The notes: generated by a model not told the origin, from the sequence alone. A stretch of DNA of 20,521 nt from RGIG9115 sp045644665 (GCA_045644665.1 JAZRHH010000031.1:1-20521); one strand, 5' to 3'; shown: positions 7,653-15,127, counted from the stretch's first letter. Program-made: numbers and translations.

Positions 7653-9302
7653 GTGAGGAAAATTAGCAGGATAGACGGTATTATGCTCTCGGAAATGATG
7701 ATTTCCGGAGCCAATAACTTGTATAATCACAAAACTGAAGTTGACGAGCTTAATGTTTTCCCAGTGCCTGACGGAGATACAGGTACAAACATGAGCCTTA
7801 CAGCTATGGCAATGGCAGAAGAGCTTATGAAAGAAAACATAAAGGAGCTTACTAAGGTTGCAGACAAAATGTCATTTGCAACACTTCGTGGTGCCAGAGG
7901 CAACTCCGGAGTTATCTTGTCGCAAATTTTCAGAGGCTTTTCAAGGTCTCTTAAAGGGATGGATGATTGCTCTGCGGCAGAATTTGCAGCGGCTCTTTCT
8001 GACGGTGCACAGGCGGCATATAAGGCTGTAATGAAGCCAACAGAGGGTACAATTCTTACTGTTGCAAGAGTAGCGGCAGAGGGTGCAGTAGAAGCGTCAG
8101 GTTCCTTTGACGATATTGTTTCAGTTATGGAGCAGTGTACCATAAAAGGTGCAGAAGCACTTGCTTCAACACCGGAGCTTCTTCCACAGCTAAAGGCTGC
8201 AGGCGTTGTAGACGCAGGCGGAAGAGGCTGGCTTTATGTACTTGAGGGAGCATTTGAATACCTTAAAACAGGTAAAATAACAGAGGCAACATCTGTAGCA
8301 CTTCCCAAAAAAGTACAGGTAAAGGCAAAAGAGGTAGAAACCTCTGCAGATATAAAGTTTAAATACTGTACAGAGTTTATTATAAAAAGAAATTCTTCTG
8401 ACAATGACGTAGACGGTTTCAGGGATGCAATCTCTCCAAAGGGCGATTGTATGCTTGTTATTGACGATGAAGAAATTATAAAGGTGCATATCCATACAAA
8501 CCATCCCGGCTTTGTTCTTGAAAAGGCTGTAGAGCTTGGCGAGCTTGTTGATGTTAAAATTGATAATATGAAGCATCAGCACAATACAATAATAGAAAAC
8601 TCTATGAAGGAAGCTCCCAAAAAACCTGTTCCAAGCGAACCGGAGACAGAATACGGCTTTGTTGCAATAAGTGCCGGAAAGGGACTTTCAAGCATACTTA
8701 CAGACCTTGGCATTACAAGAATAATCGAGGGTGGACAGACTATGAATCCAAGCACCGATGATATTCTGAAAGCTATTGGCAAAATAAACGCAAAAAATAT
8801 TTTTGTGTTCCCTAACAACAAAAACATTATAATGGCAGCATCTCAGGCTGCAGAAATTGCAGATAAGAATGTAATTGTAATTCCAACAACCTCCATTCCA
8901 CAGTGCGTAACAGCAATGATGTCTTTTAACCAGAAAAAGGATGCCCTTGCAAACGAAAAAGCGCTCAGCCGTGCAATGAGAGAGGTTAAATCTGCGCAGG
9001 TAACATTTGCTGTCCGCGATACAGAGTATGAAGGACACCAGATTAAAAAGGGAGATATACTTGGTATCGTAGAGGGTAAAATTACAGCTATCGGCAAATC
9101 CCCTGAGGTAGTAGCAGAAAAGCTTATAGAAAGAATGGCAGACGAGGACAGTGAATTTATTACTGTTTACTCAGGTAAGTCTGCAAAGAAGCAAGCAGCA
9201 GAGGAAATGCTTGAGCGCCTAGAAGATGCATATGACGACTTTGAAGTTTCCCTTAAAAAAGGCGGTCAGCCCCTTTACTACTATATAATCTCTGTCGAAT
9301 AA
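7653..9302 (+). CDS. fakA: Fatty acid kinase catalytic subunit FakA (DAK2/DegV-like, YloV)
   Basis: Phosphorylates fatty acids held by a FakB (DegV-family) carrier, giving acyl-phosphate for phospholipid synthesis. The N-terminal DhaL/DAK2 kinase domain (to about residue 200) has the Mg-ATP motif NVFPVPDGDTGTNM near 35-48 and RGARGNSGVILSQ near 79. The middle domain has a Cys in YCTEFI (near 239) and a His pair in VHIHTNHPG, matching the zinc site known in FakA. A DegV-like C-terminal domain follows. No FakB gene is in the window. The start is uncertain: GTG 7653 overlaps the ribosome-binding site GGAGGG (7648-7653), whereas ATT 7662 has ideal spacing. ATG 7683 would remove the conserved IDG segment. 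Confidence 0.9.
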   Translation: MRKISRIDGIMLSEMMISGANNLYNHKTEVDELNVFPVPDGDTGTNMSLTAMAMAEELMKENIKELTKVADKMSFATLRGARGNSGVILSQIFRGFSRSLKGMDDCSAAEFAAALSDGAQAAYKAVMKPTEGTILTVARVAAEGAVEASGSFDDIVSVMEQCTIKGAEALASTPELLPQLKAAGVVDAGGRGWLYVLEGAFEYLKTGKITEATSVALPKKVQVKAKEVETSADIKFKYCTEFIIKRNSSDNDVDGFRDAISPKGDCMLVIDDEEIIKVHIHTNHPGFVLEKAVELGELVDVKIDNMKHQHNTIIENSMKEAPKKPVPSEPETEYGFVAISAGKGLSSILTDLGITRIIEGGQTMNPSTDDILKAIGKINAKNIFVFPNNKNIIMAASQAAEIADKNVIVIPTTSIPQCVTAMMSFNQKKDALANEKALSRAMREVKSAQVTFAVRDTEYEGHQIKKGDILGIVEGKITAIGKSPEVVAEKLIERMADEDSEFITVYSGKSAKKQAAEEMLERLEDAYDDFEVSLKKGGQPLYYYIISVE

Positions 9303-9315
9303 GAAGGTATAGCTT

Positions 9316-11346
9316 ATGGAAAGAAACATACAGTTTTTAAAAGGTGTAGGCGATGCAAGAGCCAGGTCTTTTTCAAAGCTTGGAATACGCACCGTTGGTG
9401 ACCTGTTGTATTTTTTTCCAAGAGGCTACGAAGACAGAAGTGTAAATAAAAATATAGAAGACTGTATATTCGGAGAAACGGTGTGCCTTAGCATAACCGT
9501 TTCTTCTGCTGTTTCCGAGACAAGAATAAGAAAAAATATGTCTGTTTACAAAATTATTATAACAGACGATACAGGCTCTATGGAAGCGGTCTGGTACAAC
9601 AACCGCTATATTAAAAATGTGTTTCGGCCGGGCATGAAATATATCATGTATGGCAAAGTGGGAAAATCAGGCAGAAAGCTCCGTCTTGAAAACCCCGTCT
9701 ATGAAAGATACGGAGAGGGAAAGTATACAGGTAAGATAGTTCCCCTTTATCCGCTGACGGCAGGGCTTGTACAAAAAAATGTTCAAAGCCTTATGTCTGC
9801 AGCTCTTGACGTAGTTGGCGAAATAGATGAATACCTGCCACAAAATATTTTAGATGACTATAAAATCCCGGAAATAAACTACAGTATGCAAAACATACAC
9901 TTTCCCGAAAGTCTTGATGCATACTCTCGTGCAAGAGAAAGATTTGTTTTTGACGAATTTTTAACTCTTCAGCTCGCTCTCCTTACTCAAAAGGGTAAGC
10001 TTTCAAAAAATGACGGATATAAATTCCAAAACATCTCCGGTGGAGATGACCTAAAAAAGAATATTCCCTATAAGCTGACAGGCGCCCAAAAACGCACCAT
10101 AACCGAGATTATAGAGGACTTTAAATCAGGTAAACAAATGAACAGGCTTGTTCAGGGAGATGTAGGCTCGGGAAAAACAATTGTTGCCGCAATGGCAATG
10201 TTCCTTTCATGGAAAAACGGGTTTCAAAGCGTGCTTATGGCGCCAACAGAAATTCTTGCAACCCAGCACTATGAGAGCCTTAGGGAAACCTTTAAAGGCC
10301 TTGGAATAAATGTTGTACTCCTTACAGGTGGTATGTCAGTAGGGGACAAGCGTCTTGCATACGAGTCCATAGAAAACGGACTTGTAGATATAATAGTAGG
10401 CACTCACGCAGTAATAGAAGCAAAAACGGTGTACAACAACCTTGGACTTGTAATTGCAGACGAGCAGCACCGCTTTGGTGTAGGACAAAGAGCAAGGCTC
10501 TGTGCTAAAGGCAATAACCCACATATGCTAATCATGTCTGCAACTCCAATACCCAGAACACTCGCCCTTATCCTGTACGGAGATCTTGATATATCAGTAA
10601 TTGACGAGCTTCCTCCGGGCAGAAAGCCTGTAAAAACCTACTCGGTGGGGGAGGACATGAGGAGACGGGTATATGCCTTTGCAGAAAAGAATGTAAAAGA
10701 GGGCGGTCAGGTTTATGTTGTGTGTCCTCTTATTGAGGAAACAGAAAGCTCGGACCTTGAAAATGCAAAAAGCCTTTCTTTAAAGCTTCAGGAAATGTTC
10801 CCCCATATAAGAACAGGTCTTATGCATGGCAAAATGAAGCCAAAGGAAAAGGACGAGGTAATGAGCGCATTTGCAAAGGGCGATATAAAAATCCTTGTGT
10901 CCACCACAGTAATTGAGGTGGGCGTAAATGTACCAAAGGCAAACCTTATGATAATAGAAAATGCCGAGCGTTTTGGTCTTTCTCAGCTCCATCAGCTTAG
11001 AGGCAGAGTTGGCAGAGGCGGGCAGCAGGCATATTGTATACTTATGGCTCACGGGTCAGGTGACGTAACTAAAAAAAGGATGAAAACAATGTGTGAGTCA
11101 AATGACGGATTTTATATTTCCGAGCAAGACCTGTCACTTAGAGGCCCCGGCGACTTTTTTGGTACAAGACAGCATGGTCTTCCTGAAATGCGCATTGCAA
11201 ATCTGTTCCACGACCGTGATATGCTAAAGCTTGCACAAAAGGCGGCGCTTGATATAATAAACGAGGGATTGCTTGAGGTGGCGGATTACAAACTACTAAG
11301 AGACCGCGTTGTAAATATCATAGAAAAAGCAGAAATTTTAAACTAA
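9316..11346 (+). CDS. recG: ATP-dependent DNA helicase RecG
   Basis: Superfamily 2 helicase that remodels stalled replication forks and branch-migrates recombination junctions. The 676 residues contain an N-terminal helix-hairpin-type and wedge (OB) region (GVGDARARSFSKLGI to about 150), Walker A GDVGSGKT near 281-288, a motif II DEQH near 382-385, SATPIPRT (motif III) and the motifs TTVIEVGVNVP and QLRGRVGRG in the second RecA-like domain. RecG-type C-terminal residues follow, including the LSLRGPGDFFGTRQHGLP segment. AGAAGG at 9302-9307 precedes the ATG, 13 bases after the fakA stop. The order yloU-fakA-(...)-recG is also seen in Bacillus. Confidence 0.97.
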   Translation: MERNIQFLKGVGDARARSFSKLGIRTVGDLLYFFPRGYEDRSVNKNIEDCIFGETVCLSITVSSAVSETRIRKNMSVYKIIITDDTGSMEAVWYNNRYIKNVFRPGMKYIMYGKVGKSGRKLRLENPVYERYGEGKYTGKIVPLYPLTAGLVQKNVQSLMSAALDVVGEIDEYLPQNILDDYKIPEINYSMQNIHFPESLDAYSRARERFVFDEFLTLQLALLTQKGKLSKNDGYKFQNISGGDDLKKNIPYKLTGAQKRTITEIIEDFKSGKQMNRLVQGDVGSGKTIVAAMAMFLSWKNGFQSVLMAPTEILATQHYESLRETFKGLGINVVLLTGGMSVGDKRLAYESIENGLVDIIVGTHAVIEAKTVYNNLGLVIADEQHRFGVGQRARLCAKGNNPHMLIMSATPIPRTLALILYGDLDISVIDELPPGRKPVKTYSVGEDMRRRVYAFAEKNVKEGGQVYVVCPLIEETESSDLENAKSLSLKLQEMFPHIRTGLMHGKMKPKEKDEVMSAFAKGDIKILVSTTVIEVGVNVPKANLMIIENAERFGLSQLHQLRGRVGRGGQQAYCILMAHGSGDVTKKRMKTMCESNDGFYISEQDLSLRGPGDFFGTRQHGLPEMRIANLFHDRDMLKLAQKAALDIINEGLLEVADYKLLRDRVVNIIEKAEILN

Positions 11347-11359
11347 AGGAATGTAATTT

Positions 11360-12211
11360 TTGGAAATCTGGATAATTTTTATTATAATATTTGGTGTACT
11401 AAAAGGACTCAGAGAGCCTATAAAAAAGAAGGTTCTTGAAAGTGTAAATGTATTTACTTCACTTTTTGTATATACCTTTGCAGGATTTTTGATGACCCTG
11501 CCAACAGCAAAGGGCGTATTTGATTTAACGCCATATGTATCGGTGCTTATTGTGGCAAAGTCCACGGTTATATTTTTCGCGTGGATGCTCACATTCATTG
11601 CCATAAAAAAAGTACCTCTTGGAATTTACGGAATAACCGATATGTCAAGAGTAATCTTTTCAAGCCTTATGGGTATCCTGTTTCTCGGCGAGGGATTGAC
11701 ACTTCGGGGAATAATCAGCCTTATACTTGTGGCGGGTGGTCTTTACCTTGCAAACAAAAAGCACTCTGATGATACAAATACATATTCTTCCAAATATACA
11801 TGGATGATTATGCTTTCTTGTTTTTTAAACGCAGTATCGGGAACTCTTGACAAGGTAATAATGTCAACAGGAGAGGTTACAAGCTCAGCGCTGCAGTTTT
11901 GGTTTATGCTGCTCCTTTCAGCTTTCTATCTTGGATATATCATAATAAAAAAAGAGAACTTCGAAATAAAAAAAGCAATAAAAAACCCGTGGATATATGT
12001 GCTTAGTCTGCTCCTTATCCTCGGCGACAGAGCTCTGTTTATTGCAAACTCCGATCCGGAGAGCAAGGTGACCCTTATGACCCTTATAAAGCAAAGCTCC
12101 GCAGTTGTGACAATTATAATGGGACGGCTTTTGTATAAGGAGAAAAATACACTTAAAAATCTTTTATGTGCAGGACTTATCATCGGCGGAATTGCACTTG
12201 CTTGCATATAA
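11360..12211 (+). CDS. EamA-family (drug/metabolite transporter type) membrane protein
   Basis: Ten-helix inner-membrane transporter of the DMT superfamily; the substrate cannot be told from sequence. The 283 residues form two similar halves of about five hydrophobic helices, each ending in the typical signature: LMGILFLGEGLTLRGIISL for the first EamA repeat and IIMGRLLYKEKNTLKNLL for the second. A charged loop (about 134-145) joins them. I use the TTG at 11360 as start because AAAGGA (11345-11350) is spaced 9 bases before it and no ATG fits. It begins 13 bases after recG and is probably read from the same transcript. It may be the last gene of the cluster, though no T-rich terminator follows. 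Confidence 0.85.
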   Translation: MEIWIIFIIIFGVLKGLREPIKKKVLESVNVFTSLFVYTFAGFLMTLPTAKGVFDLTPYVSVLIVAKSTVIFFAWMLTFIAIKKVPLGIYGITDMSRVIFSSLMGILFLGEGLTLRGIISLILVAGGLYLANKKHSDDTNTYSSKYTWMIMLSCFLNAVSGTLDKVIMSTGEVTSSALQFWFMLLLSAFYLGYIIIKKENFEIKKAIKNPWIYVLSLLLILGDRALFIANSDPESKVTLMTLIKQSSAVVTIIMGRLLYKEKNTLKNLLCAGLIIGGIALACI

Positions 12212-12223
12212 ACATTCTTCAAA

Positions 12224-12262
12224 GGTTAAATTATCAAAGAGAGCGATCTCAATAATTTAATC
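12224..12262 (+). promoter_or_regulatory. Nested hairpin in the leader of the spore-protein gene
   Basis: An outer stem pairs 12224-12234 with 12252-12262 (11 bp, one G-T pair; TTAAATTAT with ATAATTTAA). Inside it GAGA (12239-12242) pairs with TCTC (12247-12250) around a GCGA tetraloop, which is of the GNRA class. The outer stem ends directly at the GGAGG ribosome-binding site (12263-12267). No T-tract follows, so it looks like a translation or stability element rather than a terminator. Confidence 0.6.
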
Positions 12263-12274
12263 GGAGGATAGCAT

Positions 12275-12457
12275 ATGTCAAGAAGTAAAGAATTTAAAGA
12301 AGCAAACGAAAGATTTAAAATGGAAGCGGCAGAAGAGCTTGGTTTAAATCTTAATAAAAATTCAAAAAATTCACTCACATCACGTGAAGCCGGCAGCATT
12401 GGCGGAAGAATGGTAAAAAAGATGATTGAGGAATACGAGAAGAATTTAAAAGGCTAA
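12275..12457 (+). CDS. Small acid-soluble spore protein, alpha/beta type
   Basis: DNA-binding protein that coats and protects the chromosome of dormant spores and is degraded at germination by the Gpr protease. At 60 residues it is close to the usual length. The family signatures are visible: FKMEAAEELGLNL near 14-26 contains the acidic Gpr cleavage region, and LTSREAGSIGGRMVKKMIE (34-52) is the conserved C-terminal helix region. GGAGG at 12263-12267 is spaced 7 bases from the ATG. It is flanked by hairpins on both sides and looks like its own unit. Expression in the forespore by sigma-G is expected from the family, but I did not find a convincing sigma-G promoter. It supports a spore-forming host. 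Confidence 0.92.
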   Translation: MSRSKEFKEANERFKMEAAEELGLNLNKNSKNSLTSREAGSIGGRMVKKMIEEYEKNLKG

Positions 12458-12463
12458 TCAAAT

Positions 12464-12484
12464 AGAATGCCCTGTGGGCATTCT
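12464..12484 (+). terminator. Terminator-like hairpin after the spore-protein gene
   Basis: A perfect 9-bp stem (AGAATGCCC at 12464-12472 with GGGCATTCT at 12476-12484) has a TGT loop and starts 6 bases after the stop codon. There is no T-tract, so it may be a weak terminator or a 3'-end stability hairpin. It ends 21 bases before the next start codon. Confidence 0.5.
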
Positions 12485-12505
12485 CTACATAAAGAGGAAT
12501 TTAAA

Positions 12506-12778
12506 ATGCACTATATATATTTTATGAAATGCTGTGACAATTCTCTGTACTGCGGCTATACAACAGACCCAAAACGCCGTGAGGCAGAGCACAACAGCGG
12601 CAAGGGCGCAAAATATACAAGGTCAAGACTTCCTGTAACTCTTGTTTATACAGAGGAATTTGATACAAAGGAAGAAGCCCTTAAAAGAGAGTGTGCCATA
12701 AAAAAGCTGTCACGGGAGAAAAAGCTTTTGCTTATACAAGAATATAGGAAAAGGGGAGTAGGAAATGAAAATCATTGA
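12506..12778 (+). CDS. GIY-YIG nuclease family protein (YhbQ/UPF0213-like)
   Basis: Small protein of 90 residues with a single GIY-YIG nuclease domain. The first strand pair reads YIYFMKC and LYCGYT, where YIY and YCG stand at the GIY and YIG positions. The family pattern TDPKRREAEHNSGKGAKYT contains the conserved Arg and His, and EEALKRECAIKKLSREKK contains the conserved Glu. This matches the stand-alone UPF0213 group, of unclear biological role; weak DNA-cleaving or DNA-repair roles have been suggested for relatives. I chose ATG 12506 because AGAGGA (12493-12498) precedes it; an in-frame ATG at 12467 lies inside a hairpin. Its last 14 bases overlap metF, suggesting coupling, although no functional link is evident. 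Confidence 0.88.
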   Translation: MHYIYFMKCCDNSLYCGYTTDPKRREAEHNSGKGAKYTRSRLPVTLVYTEEFDTKEEALKRECAIKKLSREKKLLLIQEYRKRGVGNENH

Positions 12779-13631
12779 TGCATTAGAAAGTAAAAAAAAT
12801 ACATTGTCTTTTGAGGTCTTTCCTCCAAAAGCAGGAGGCGACGTTGAGCCAATAAGGCACGCTGTAGGCGAGATTGCCAAGCTAAAACCGGACTTTATGA
12901 GTGTTACATACGGAGCCGGAGGGGGCAACTCAAAAAATACTCTTGAAATTGCAAAGGAAGTGCAGGATAGCGGCGTTACAGCTCTTGCACATTTAACATG
13001 CGTTGGTGCAACAAAGGAAGCAATAAAGGAAAGACTTGACGCATTTAAGGCAGCAGGTATAGAAAATGTTCTTGCACTTCGTGGTGACAGACCAAAGGAT
13101 ATGCCTGAAAACCTTAAAAGCGATTTTACATACGCCTCAGAGCTTGTAGAAGAAATAAGAAACTACGGCGGCTTTTGCATAGGCGCCGCATGCTATCCGG
13201 AGGGACACACAGAGTGTACAAGCAGAAACCGGGACCTTGAAAACTTAAAAATAAAGGTAGAAAACGGCTGCTCCTTTTTAACCACCCAAATGTTTTTTGA
13301 TAACAGCGCACTTTACAGCTTTCTTTACAGAATGGGCGAGAAAAACATAAACATTCCCGTAATAGCAGGTGTAATGCCTGTTACCAACGGAAAGCAAATT
13401 GCAAGAATATGCGAGCTTTCAGGAACAAGTCTTCCACAGCGTTTTCGTATGATAGCGGATAAGTATGGTGACAATCCTGCCGCAATGAAGCAAGCGGGAA
13501 TTGCCTATGCAACAGAGCAGATAATAGACCTTTTTGCAAATGGGATAAAGGCTGTCCATGTATATACAATGAACAAGCCTGATGTTGCAAAGGCAATACG
13601 TGATAATGTATCAGAAATTATACAGGGGTAA
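12765..13631 (+). CDS. metF: 5,10-methylenetetrahydrofolate reductase
   Basis: Flavin enzyme that reduces 5,10-methylene-tetrahydrofolate to 5-methyl-tetrahydrofolate, the methyl donor for methionine synthase. The 288 residues form the expected TIM-barrel sequence. SFEVFPPK (15-22) holds the catalytic Glu17, VTYGAGGG lies near 44, and LALRGDRP near 104-111 carries the conserved Asp of the flavin site. TTQMFFDNSALYSFL and the final VHVYTMNKPD are also typical. AGGGGAG at 12752-12758 supports the start. The next gene, 4 bases downstream of the stop, encodes the reactivation domain of cobalamin-dependent methionine synthase, which places this enzyme in methionine and one-carbon metabolism. No separate MetV-like partner is present in the window. 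Confidence 0.96.
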   Translation: MKIIDALESKKNTLSFEVFPPKAGGDVEPIRHAVGEIAKLKPDFMSVTYGAGGGNSKNTLEIAKEVQDSGVTALAHLTCVGATKEAIKERLDAFKAAGIENVLALRGDRPKDMPENLKSDFTYASELVEEIRNYGGFCIGAACYPEGHTECTSRNRDLENLKIKVENGCSFLTTQMFFDNSALYSFLYRMGEKNINIPVIAGVMPVTNGKQIARICELSGTSLPQRFRMIADKYGDNPAAMKQAGIAYATEQIIDLFANGIKAVHVYTMNKPDVAKAIRDNVSEIIQG

Positions 13632-13635
13632 TGTC

Positions 13636-14289
13636 ATGACAGATTTAAATCTTGTAAAAAGAGGCGAGATTTATCGCTATATGGGCTTTCGGGATGAAAT
13701 TCCTGATGCAAATATCCGTGAAATGACAGAAGAAGTAATTTCCGAACTTGCAAAGGTTTCAAACCCAAAGTTTTGTACAGCTGACGCAGAATTTAACATA
13801 AAAGGAAATAGTATAAATTTTGGAGGCTTTTCTCTGGAAAGCCTGGATCTTGCGAACCACCTTAAAGGCTGCGAAAGAGGCGTATTTATTGGCGTTACTC
13901 TTGGAGCGGAGGCGGATTTGCTCATATACAAGTTCTCTGCTCTTTCTCCCTCAAAGGCGGTAGCAGCACAGGCTGCAGCCTCTGCAATGGTAGAAATGGC
14001 AGCAGATGAGGTGTGCGAGGAAATTTCAAAAACCTTAGAAAACCTTTATCTTACACCACGTTACAGTCCCGGATACGGTGACCTTGATATAAGCTGCCAA
14101 AAAGAATTTTTAAAAATCCTTTCTGCAGAAAAAAGAATAGGTCTTTGCCTTACAGCCTCGGGAATGCTTACACCTGTAAAATCAATCACGGCTGTTGCAG
14201 GATTTACAAAGGAAAAGCTTAATTGCAAAGAGCATAAATGCAGCACTTGCATGAATAAAACCTGCGCCTACAGAGAAAGCACCATATGA
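13636..14289 (+). CDS. Stand-alone methionine synthase activation-domain protein
   Basis: Resembles the C-terminal reactivation domain of cobalamin-dependent methionine synthase (MetH), which uses S-adenosylmethionine to re-methylate oxidised cob(II)alamin. Here it is a separate 217-residue protein. The S-adenosylmethionine-binding RxxxGY motif is seen as RYSPGY starting at Arg142, followed by GDLDISCQKEFLKIL and IGLCLTASGMLTPVKSI, as in MetH. A Cys-rich tail (Cys197, Cys202, Cys205, Cys210, plus His200) is not part of classical MetH and suggests a bound metal or iron-sulfur cluster. ATG 13636 follows AGGGG (13624-13628) with 7 bases spacing; an upstream in-frame ATG at 13582 lies inside metF. 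A MetH lacking this domain is expected elsewhere in the genome. Confidence 0.85.
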   Translation: MTDLNLVKRGEIYRYMGFRDEIPDANIREMTEEVISELAKVSNPKFCTADAEFNIKGNSINFGGFSLESLDLANHLKGCERGVFIGVTLGAEADLLIYKFSALSPSKAVAAQAAASAMVEMAADEVCEEISKTLENLYLTPRYSPGYGDLDISCQKEFLKILSAEKRIGLCLTASGMLTPVKSITAVAGFTKEKLNCKEHKCSTCMNKTCAYRESTI

Positions 14290-14313
14290 ATTTATAAAAT
14301 TTTCAAATATTAC

Positions 14314-14343
14314 TTGACAAAAGTGTAAAATATGGTGTATAAT
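14314..14343 (+). promoter_or_regulatory. Near-consensus sigma-A promoter of rpsU-yqeY
   Basis: TTGACA (14314-14319) and TATAAT (14338-14343) both match consensus perfectly, with an 18-base spacer. Transcription should start near 14350, leaving a leader of about 65 bases before rpsU. It is the strongest promoter I see in the window, as expected for a ribosomal protein gene. Confidence 0.88.
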
Positions 14344-14360
14344 AATTTATGTTGTATTAA

Positions 14361-14400
14361 TTTACATTACATTTTGTCCGTTTTACATTCGACTTGTCGG
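14361..14400 (+). repeat. Imperfect tandem repeat in the rpsU leader
   Basis: Two copies of about 20 bases, TTTACATT-N5-TTGTCCG (14361-14380) and TTTACATT-N4-TTGTCGG (14382-14400), lie in the untranslated leader. The second runs into the ribosome-binding site. TCCG (14377-14380) could pair with CGGA (14398-14401), hiding part of that site. A regulatory role is possible but unproven. Confidence 0.4.
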
Positions 14401-14415
14401 AGGGAGGGATACACA

Positions 14416-14592
14416 GTGTCTGAAGTTAGAGTTAAAGATAATGAATCATTGGATAGCGCGCTTCGTCGTTTTAAGCGTCAGTGTGCAAAATCAGGCGTTA
14501 TGTCAGAAATTAGAAAGCGCGAACATTACGAAAAGCCAAGCGTAAAGCGTAAGAAGAAATCAGAAGCGGCAAGAAAAAGAAAGTTTAAGTAA
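14416..14592 (+). CDS. rpsU: 30S ribosomal protein bS21
   Basis: Component of the small ribosomal subunit near the anti-Shine-Dalgarno end of 16S rRNA. The 58 residues match the family throughout: SEVRVKDNESLDSALRRFKRQCAKSG, then the REHYEKPSVKRKKKSEAARKRK basic tail. The start is GTG at 14416, preceded by the very strong site GGAGGGAGGG (14399-14408). An in-frame ATG at 14332 lies upstream of the transcription start and is not used. It is followed after 11 bases by yqeY, the same order as in Bacillus and many Firmicutes. Confidence 0.97.
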   Translation: MSEVRVKDNESLDSALRRFKRQCAKSGVMSEIRKREHYEKPSVKRKKKSEAARKRKFK

Positions 14593-14603
14593 GGTGATAG
14601 CAA

Positions 14604-15047
14604 ATGTCTCTTAAAGAGCAACTTTCACAAGATTTAAAGCAAGCTATGAAGGACAAGGATGTCATTCGTAAGAATGTTGTACAGCTTATCCGTTCAGGCG
14701 TGCTTCAAATAGAAAAAGATAATAAGGTAACTCTCGATGACGAGGGCGTACTTGATGTTATAGCTAAACAGCTAAAACAAAGACGCGATTCTTTGCCGGA
14801 TTATGAAAAAAGCGGCAGAGAAGATTTGATTTGCGAATTAAAGACGGAAATGGACATATTGATGGGATACCTGCCAAGACAGCTTACACGTGAAGAGATT
14901 GAAGAAATCGTAAAAGCCGCTGTAGCTGAAACAGGCGCTTCCACCGTAAAGGATATGGGTAAGATTATGGCGTGCGTAATGCCAAAGACCAAAGGAAGAG
15001 CAGATGGCAAGGTTATCAACGAGATAGCAAGAGCTTATCTTTCATAA
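14604..15047 (+). CDS. yqeY: GatB/YqeY domain-containing protein
   Basis: Protein of 147 residues made entirely of the YqeY domain, related to the C-terminal tRNA-binding part of the GatB amidotransferase subunit. MSLKEQLSQDLKQAMKDKD at the start and the later YLPRQLTREEIEEIVKAAV and MGKIMACVMPKTKGRADG segments are typical. GatB-related tail domains recognise tRNA, but the function of YqeY itself is not established. AAGG/GGTGAT sequences at 14590-14597 precede the ATG. It shares the rpsU promoter and is closed by a terminator hairpin. Confidence 0.93.
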   Translation: MSLKEQLSQDLKQAMKDKDVIRKNVVQLIRSGVLQIEKDNKVTLDDEGVLDVIAKQLKQRRDSLPDYEKSGREDLICELKTEMDILMGYLPRQLTREEIEEIVKAAVAETGASTVKDMGKIMACVMPKTKGRADGKVINEIARAYLS

Positions 15048-15059
15048 TTGAATACAATG

Positions 15060-15095
15060 AAAAAGGGATGTTGCGAATGCAACATCCCATTTGTT
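15060..15095 (+). terminator. Terminator of rpsU-yqeY
   Basis: A perfect 10-bp stem, GGGATGTTGC (15065-15074) with GCAACATCCC (15079-15088), closes on a GAAT loop. It is preceded by five A residues and followed by ATTTGTT. It starts 17 bases after the yqeY stop. The T-tract is interrupted, but stem strength and position support termination. Confidence 0.8.
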
Positions 15096-15109
15096 AAAAT
15101 ATTTAGCTT

Positions 15110-15127
15110 TGCGCTAAATGTATGAGT
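15110..15127 (+). repeat. 18-base direct repeat, left copy
   Basis: TGCGCTAAATGTATGAGT. It matches the copy at 15339-15356 in 17 of 18 positions, 229 bases away. The pair brackets both palindromes. Confidence 0.75.

Noticed and set aside
11581..11769. Open frame of 62 codons nested in the EamA transporter gene, same strand
   Set aside because: It lies wholly inside a real membrane-protein gene in another frame, with no ribosome-binding site of note.
12204..12234. Possible sigma-G promoter before the spore-protein gene (GCATA at 12204-12208)
   Set aside because: No CATNNTA-type -10 element lies at the right distance, so I do not call it.
12467..12505. Upstream ATG for the GIY-YIG gene
   Set aside because: It lies inside the hairpin after the spore-protein gene and lacks a ribosome-binding site; ATG 12506 has one.
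14332..14415. Upstream ATG extension of rpsU
   Set aside because: The ATG overlaps the promoter region and the extension matches nothing in bS21. GTG 14416 has a perfect ribosome-binding site.
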